A stretch of DNA of 24,662 bases from Saccoglossus kowalevskii. Taxonomy: Eukaryota; Hemichordata; Enteropneusta; Harrimaniidae. The stretch covers positions 3,937 to 28,598 of the forward strand of contig NW_003133378.1 in assembly GCF_000003605.2 (NCBI RefSeq). The letters are read 5' to 3'. Each line of letters opens with the position of its first letter. The stretch's first letter is position 1. A program made the position numbers and the translations under genes. Below, in pieces: positions 10,501 through 19,500 of this stretch. The notes under the pieces were generated by a model. That model was not told where the DNA came from, did not search any database, and was given only the letters and a program-made list of their open reading frames with translations.

Positions 10501-13500
10501 ATTAATTCTCTAATAATAATTCATAGTCTTTTTGTTCTAATCACGTACATTTCAATGAAACTTGGTACATAGATATTACATTATGCAGGCCTTATTAGTT
10601 TTACACTCAAATCTGTTTATATCAGTTACGTGATTTACATATTTATTTATTAATTGGTTTTCAGCTATTCCATCAATATCTCAAGTACAAGTAATTTTTA
10701 ATTAATTTTTAATGCGTCTTCAATACTCTCAGCACACGAGAGTTCTTTCTAAGCTTTCTTTGATGAAAATTGTTACAAAAATAAGTTACTGAATATCATA
10801 GGCAGTCATGACCAACAAAATTGCATGGCTAGTTTTAAATTAATTATATATCATGATTATCCCATCAACTGTGAAGTTGACCATAATTGTTTGTGCGTGT
10901 CTGTGTTTTGTTCGCAGTATGCTTTCAGTATACTCATCTAGTGGGGTATCTAGTTCCAAAAGAATTCTGCAGGGAAATCATCTGTATTCATTAAATCGTC
11001 TCGCATACCATAAAAACATGTATGATAAAGAGGTAATTACACATGTACATGACAACCCTATGATATCATCTGTTTTACTCATTATCTTTGTATTTTGACT
11101 CAAAGTACATATCACAGGGATTGTTATGTAATGTGGCAGAATTTTGAGTTGCCTGACTACCATATATGCAATTTAGTATCAGTTTCATTTTAAGAGGAAT
11201 TTGTGTACACCCAGTCATCAAGAATATGCAGTTCAAATCAGGCTGATTACTTTCTCAGATTAGCATATAAGAATAATAAAGACAACATTGAAGAGTAGAT
11301 TCTTATGTCTTCTGCGTCAACTTTTCCTATGATGCAATGCTTGAAGCACAAAATTCATAAAATGGTCTTAGCATATAAAAATAATAAATGCAATATTGAA
11401 AGGATACTAAGACAAATCTATTGGGCATCAAGAATATTGCCTTCAATGTCTCCATGAAGTTCAATCCAGGATTTTGAATCCTGTGTCTTCTGCGTCAACT
11501 TTTCTTGAAGGCCAAAATTCATAAAATGGTCTTAACATATAAAATAATAAATGTAATATTGGAATAACACCAATGCAGACCTATTGGGCATCAATAATAT
11601 TGCCATCAATGTCTCCATGAAGTTCAAGCCCTAGAATTTTAATTCTGTGTCTTTTGTATCAACTTTTTCCATGATGCACTGCTTGAAATGGAGGTGAAAT
11701 TAAAAGTCATAGACATTTGTGATCTTTAAAAATTACTCTTAAATTGTTGTCAGTGTTATAACTTATAATAGCAGCAGATTTCAACATTCAATTTGTTTAA
11801 CAAACTACCTTATAACAATAACATGAATTTTAACTTTATTAAAAAATTAGTAAATTAATTTGTTATTTAGCTGCTGAAAAATCTCAACAAAGAAAGACAG
11901 AAGAGGAATTACTCGATGCTGCAAGAGATGGTGACATTAATACTTTGACAGTATTGGTAAGTCATCAGCCATGATGGATTTATGCTAATTATTGGGATTG
12001 GTAAGTTACCAACCAAGATGCATCTTGTGTAACAAGTGGTTTCATAATACAACAGAGTGTAAGAACACTTGTGTCTAAGCTGATTAATGGCGCCCTCAAT
12101 GTTAACTCGGTGATTATCTTTTGTTTTTAGTCCAATGGTCTTGTAAACTTTCCTACAATTTCTATATCCTAATTACATGGATTTGTATTATTCGGAGTAC
12201 AAAGAAAAAATACTTTTAGCTCATAAAATGTTTTACTGTTCCATTTAAAATAATAAGATGTTTACATTTGTGTCATTCTTAAAATAAATAAATGCTGGCT
12301 TTTAAAATAACTTCCCACAAAAGTTATTCATTTGATTAGGCATTTATTCATGCCAAAAAGATTTTTTGTTTGAGCACTTGTCAAAAATATTTTTTACTGT
12401 AACATACACTGCCATATAGAACATCTGTACAATATGTAGCACACCAAAAAGTTGAAGTACAAATATGAAATGAAATCATATGCCTGTGATCAAATAAAAA
12501 ATCGCTATGATTAATAGACTATTTTTAGTTCACTGCCAGATCCCACATTGTCTGTGAAATCAAACAGAACAAACAAAGGTCATTGTGTTGGTGTGAAAGT
12601 GTTTTGTGGGGGGATCGTTGTAGTCAGTCAACACTGATTTGTGAGATCATATATCACAACCATGAAGTCATAAGGAACTGGATACAAATTAACCATTTGA
12701 GATACTCGCAGCAGGATATCTTTATTACTGGAACAGTACTACATAGAGTTTACAACTAGCTAAGAACAAAGTTACAGGAACAGCAATAAGCATAGTATAC
12801 TGACACTTGCTTGGGTCCAGTCTAACACAAGGTGCTAAAAGGGGCTTATTTAAGGCATGGTCAGTAATCCAAAAGATAAACTTTCCTAATCCTGTACTAG
12901 GACAATGATTGGCTGAAAGATAATCCCCTTAACTGACCAATAATGTAATCATCAATTAAAAATGGCATACATTTACATGTTGAAATGCACATAACTTCTA
13001 ACTAACATTACAATGCTTAATCAAGTAAATTCATTAAGAAAGACAGTAATTCGACAATACATATAAAACAAGAATGAATAAAATCAAGCAAGAATAAGTA
13101 TCATTTCTAGACATTTAAATGCTACAAACTAACACAAACCCTAAAACATGTCAGAGTAAGCCAGCGATATGTTTTTTGGGTATTTCCACAATTAATAATG
13201 TGCTTTACACTTTTGCTGGAGTAATTCTGCCATAATTATTTCTGGAAGCTTGCTGTTTTGATATTGAACTATAAATAGAAGAAATTGAAGTTCAAAATCA
13301 AATCATTTAATTTTTGTGGCAGACTTTTGATCAATGTGAACGGTAAATCATCTGTTGCAGATTTTTATATTTTTACTTCTTTCATTAAAAAGCATTTTGA
13401 ATTCAAATCCATAAATTTCATTTGTCCTGACGCATCAGCTTGTTGAGATTATAGGTGCTGAAATCAAAACAAACACCACTGGCAATGTTCCTAGGAATAT

Positions 13501-16500
13501 TGTATTGTTGCAAAGATATTGATATGGAGATAGCGGTTTATTTTGTTCCCATTGTAACATGTGTTGTATATGTCGCATGGGACCATGTGGCACTTTAATT
13601 TTTAGTTTGGTTCTGAACCACCGATATAATGCTCTCGTTTTCAGTTAAAAAGTAGCTGCCCTCCTAACATACAGTGTACTGATGTAATGGGAAATGGACC
13701 CTTGCATTGTGCTGCTTACAGAGGACACAACGAGGTAGCCGTGGTGCTATTGCAGAATGGCATTGATCCAATGCTGCAAAATAACAATGGACAGACTGCA
13801 CTGGACCTTGCAAGATCTCAGAGCATGAGACAGTTGTTGGATGTGAAACCTATTAAGGCAATACAGAAAGATGTTGTGCGCTTTGAAGGCGACTTACTAA
13901 AGAGATCACGGCTATTTGGATGGAGACAGTACTGGGTGGTATTGGACAAAGGTGTATTGTCTTTCTTTTACAAGAGGTATAGTATCCAAAATCTTATTTT
14001 TTTGTATCCTTAAGGTAGCGGAATAGTTTTTTGGGCACTTTTCACATTTTATTTTGAAAATCACAAGCATAGCTCCATAAGGCATGCCACATACATTAGT
14101 GTATTTATTTTATTGAAAAAATAATATCTTGTACAAGTAAACTGGTTTTTTTCTTGTGTGCAAACAAATACCCAAGTTTTTTGTTTATCCATTGTGCACC
14201 CCATGAGTGCTTCTCATTAATATTCATGCCTAACAAACATAACTGAACTGGGGCTAAGCTATTTACAAACAACTGATAAGATATCTGTTTGTAGTTTACA
14301 CACAGCTGATAATACAGTCATGCAATACAGTTTCATGACATTTTTTTATTATTGTGTAATAGATCGGTTATTGCGATACAAGGTCATATGTGAAAAAATT
14401 TGGATCATCAAACAATTTGTTGAGATACCAGTAAATGTGTTATTACCCTCTGCAGAGTTAATACATGGAACTTATGTAGAAAAAATAAAACATGGCCCAT
14501 TTTAATTACCGATTGTGATTTTTGAAACTCAAGATAATGAAACATTGTGCCTGGAGTTACATTTAAAAACAAATAATTGCAGTGCAGACCTATTTGTAAA
14601 GATACGACAGTTTCAGTAGTTCACTCCATGCTAATACATAGGTGATAGAACCTATTCTCATGTGAAAACTCCAATTTGATCCCACCACCATTCAGGATAC
14701 TGTAAACCATTGTATTGATCAACCATAACAGGGGTTTTTCTAGGAAAAAAATCCAAGAAGGAGCACTGCAATTTAGCGACGCCACCAAGTGGGGGAGATA
14801 CGGTTCTCACTCCCTGGAGCATTCTATGGCTTCCTTGGGGCCAAAATTACTATCAGACAGATCACAGTTGAAGACTGTTGCCACATGTGATACCTGGTAA
14901 TCAGAATTTTATGGTTGCCAGAGGATCTGCTCCCTAGGGTGGGGGCGCATGACCATATCACGAGGGCGCTGTGCCCCTGTTCCCTTGTTTAAAACAATCC
15001 CTTCATAATGTACTGACATAAGTGACAGAGATGTGTCTATGGTCAAATTACCATAAGTTATTTTTTAATGATGCATTACCATATTTTCTGTATTAGTAGC
15101 TCACTCACTTTATACGTAAATGACAGAGGTGTGTTAATGGTCAAATTAAGTCATATTTTGATGATGCATTACAGTATTTACTGTATTTAGTAGCACATGT
15201 GCTTGCGTAAATGTCTGTGGTAACAATAAGTCATATTTAAATGATATGCATTAAACGCAATTTTTGTTTTTATGTGCTTATTATATATTATATTATAGTA
15301 TGTTATTTTTCATGTGGCAATAAATTCTTCTTCAAATTAGCCATTGAACATTTTACATGACACACAGATCAATTCAATCATGTTTCCATAGAAACGGGCA
15401 TTAAGAGTCCATGCTTTTAATTGTCTTTCACAACCTGTTGCACAGTGGGACAATATTAATCTGTAAAATACAGCAGCAAACAGGTAAATTAAATCTATCT
15501 CTGGTGTCAATACATATTTAATTTGTCTTTCACAGAGCTGATTCTACCTCAGGAGTTAAACGACAAGGATTTCAATATTTAGCCTTAGGAACTGTCATTG
15601 TAAGTATTTAAGTGTTTGAGTGTTGGGTAGTTATTGTCTCCAGTGCTGGTGTTAGCAACAATAAAAGGCGTAAGACTGATGAAATAATTTGGTGCGAGTA
15701 TGTGAATTGAATTTTTTTTGAATTAATGGGAATAATCGAACCTTTAATTTTTTTACTTCATATTTTTTTTTGAAACAAAACTTAACAAAACCTTAACCTT
15801 AACAAAACTAGTGGTTTAAAGTCATCACATTTTTTACATGACACATGTCAATAAGATTCAGTTAAAATTCATCCCAGCTGACCCGTTGGACATCAATGTC
15901 AACTTTTGTTACCTTTCAATAAATATAACCCTAATAATTTCCATATTTGTAAACCCCTCTCAACACTTATGTTTTGGGCTTAATTTGTCTATCTGACATC
16001 ATTACTTGGACATGCCTAGACTGATTTTATGCAAAGTTGATCTGAAGTCAAGACATAATGATAACATTGAGCACATTGATTTCCCTTTTGTTTTTGTTGA
16101 TTTCCTACCCATGGTTATTCATGATTTATTACCAAAAGCAACATTTGAACATGTTTCAGAGGCATACCTTGGCCAATATTATATATGAGCTCCACTGTCA
16201 TCAAAAGGAGGTATTTATATAGGTAACTGTCTGTCATTGTCTGACATCAGTCATTCATCAACAATTGCATTTTCAACTTGAAAACTACTGCTTTAAGTAG
16301 TTCTTTGTCAGATTTGTTGATATCTTTAATTACTTGTTTTTATAAAATATTTTTTTTTCATTTTGGGTAAAAAATGCTTTTTTTGACTTCTTTGTGAAAA
16401 TTGTGAAAACACTACTCACCATGGCATATATCTCATCGTACAGAATACTATCAACTTTGTTTTGAAGGAGAAACTCTACAAAGACACTGGATCCCTTTTG

Positions 16501-19500
16501 ACCATCGGGTCACTTATTTAAACTTGGCATTGACTTCCTGAATGATTGATTGATGTACATCAGTTTGTTTTATGATTTGATTTAACATGGTTGAATGGAA
16601 ATTTTGTTTAAATCTGGTACAAACCTAAGACATATAATGGTTTCTTAATCTCTCCGATTATTTTAGGTTTTGATGATATTAACTAACTGTCGGCCATTTT
16701 GTTTTATTTTTTAATTGTTCACTTGACCAAAAAGGATTGTCGTAACGGGTTTCATTGCAATACCAATTTTGTTGGTGCGGATGCCATGATATCCCATGGT
16801 ATCTTTACCTCTTTTGTGTTGTCAAATGTAAGTGTTGCCAAATCCAGTACACTACACTGCTCGGTTTAAGTGCGTATTTATTTGTCTTTGCAGCCCAAAC
16901 CAGATAATGAGTACATATTCAGTATAAGATATTCTGATCACACTTTACATAACTGGATGGTTGGTCATGCTGATTCTTCACAAATAAGTAGACAGGTTAG
17001 TAATATATATGAAGTGATAATAAAAATTACATCATTGTTTTGTTTTTTTTCAATTTTATTTTCACCCCAAAATATCAGCAACCATTTGATTACATGGAGT
17101 GTGTTAAATTCCTCTGGAAGGTGTCATGAGCAATAATTAAATAATCTATAATGTCTATGTTATGTGCAATTTGCATTTCTTTTTTTGTTCGCTATTGAAA
17201 TTTAAATCCTAAAGGTTATTACTTCTTCCAAAAGGTTAATATGTTTTTATTTGTCTGTCATCAGGATAAGTCATAATGTTATTGGCACATATTTATAAAA
17301 AGGGGTTGTTCTTAACACATCATATGCTGTGAGCTTCCTCCATGAACAGCCAATATGAATGATATATACCGGTAATAGCATCACTAGGCGATGTGTTAAT
17401 ACAAGGATAAATTGATTTGGATACCAGTTACCATGGTAACAGCAAATTTGGGAATGATATCTACATTGATAAGTCATAATGTCATTGACAAATTTGCATG
17501 GAATTGTTGGAATGAGGGGTACCCTTGATAAAAGGATCATTTAGATTTTGGAATGGATTTTGATCTGGTTACTATAAGAGCACATACTTACAAATGCTGA
17601 GATGTACCAGTAAAGAATACTTTAAATTTGCTGCTGTGGTGACAGTTTGCACTCTCCAAGTATTTGTTTTCGTATTTAGACTTGTAGGATTAGGATTAGA
17701 AGCATACCGAAGTTAAATTCAAAGTCAAATCACCTATCACACAATAAACCTACATATTTAAAAAAAAAAAAAAATGTTGTATGTAATCAATGGGAAATTG
17801 CATCCATTTTGTCTAAATAAAAACCTGAGTGTCAGTAATTTTCTCAAGATTTTGTCTTCACCAAGTGCCATCAAATCCTCAAAATGTGAAAATTCCTTGC
17901 AGCAAAAATTACATAGTTTACAGTATCTGCATCCCTGCTAAAACACCATGACAGAAGGTTTGATATTGTGAGAATCTGATTAATTGAAGAAGAAAAAACA
18001 AAGAAACTCTTTCTCAAAGATTCAGAAATAACAATGACGATATATTGATTCCTTTCAGAAATGGATTAATGCAATTGAAAGCCATATTGAGTACAGTAAT
18101 CACTATACAACACAGTCCTATATGGAGGATGAGGAAGACATTGAAGATGATTTAGTGCCTTTAGGATCAATGCAAGATGCTTTGCAGGTACTTACCTTAT
18201 ACATGAAAAATATTTGAAATAGAATGGATACAAAATAGATTTTCAAAATAAGAATGGATTTAACTATAGAAATAGTTAATGCTTTAGAAATACAACGATT
18301 TAGATACAGAATGATTCAAAAATACAATGGTATAGATACAGAATGGTTTAGGAATACAATGGTTTAGATACAGAATGTTTTAGGAATACAATGGTTTAGG
18401 AATACAATGGTTTAGATACAGAATGATTTAGGAATACAGTGGTTTAGATACAGAATGGTTTAGGAATACAATGGTTTAGATACAGAATGATTTAGGAATA
18501 CAATGGTTTAGATACAGAATGATTAAAAAATATAATGGTATAGATACAGAATGTTTTAGGAATACAATGGTTTAGATACAGAATGGTTTAGGAATACAAT
18601 GATTTCGATACAGAATGATTCAAAAATACAATGGTATAGATACAGAATGGTTTAGGAATACAATGATTTAGAAACAGAATGGTTTAGGAATACAATGGTT
18701 TAGATACAGAATGATTCAAAAATACAATGGTTTAGATACAGAATGGTTTAGGAATACAACGATTTAGATACAGAATGGTTTAGGAATACAACGATTTAGA
18801 TACAGAATGATTCAAAAATACAATGGTATAGATACAGAATGGTTTAGGAATACAATGGTATAGATACAGAATGGTTTAGGAATACAATGGTATAGATACA
18901 GAATAGTTTAGGAATACAATGGTATAGATACAGAATGGTTTAGGAATACAATGGTATAGATACAGAATGGTTTAGGAATACAATGGTATAGATACAGAAT
19001 AGTTTAGGAATACAATGGTATAGATACAGAATGGTTTAGGAATACAATGGTTTAGATACAGAATGATTTAGGAATACAATGGTATAGATACAGAATGGTT
19101 TAGGAATACAATGGTATAGATACAGAATGGTTTAGGAATACAATGGTATAGATACAGAATGGTTTAGGAATACAATGGTTTAAATACAGAATGGTTTAGG
19201 AATACAATGATTTAGATACAGAATCAAAAATACAATGGTATAGATACAGAATGGTTTAGGAATACAATGGTTTAGATACAGAATGGTTTAGGAATACAAT
19301 GGTTTAGATACAGAATGGTTTAGGAATACAACGATTTAGATACAGAATGATTCAAAAATACAATGGTATAGATACAGAATGGTTTAGGAATACAATGGTT
19401 TAGGAATACAATGGTTTAGATACAGAATGATTCAAAAATACAATGGTTTAGATACAGAATGATTTAGGAATACAATGGTACAGATACAGAATGGTTTAAG

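Noticed and set aside
14715..14900. 61-codon + strand frame
   Set aside because: Lies inside repeat D2; no domain and no splice context.
16870..17136. Longer open frame continuing past the exon 7 donor
   Set aside because: The PH domain resumes in exon 8 with matching phase after the GTTAGT at 16996; the extension is T-rich intron sequence.
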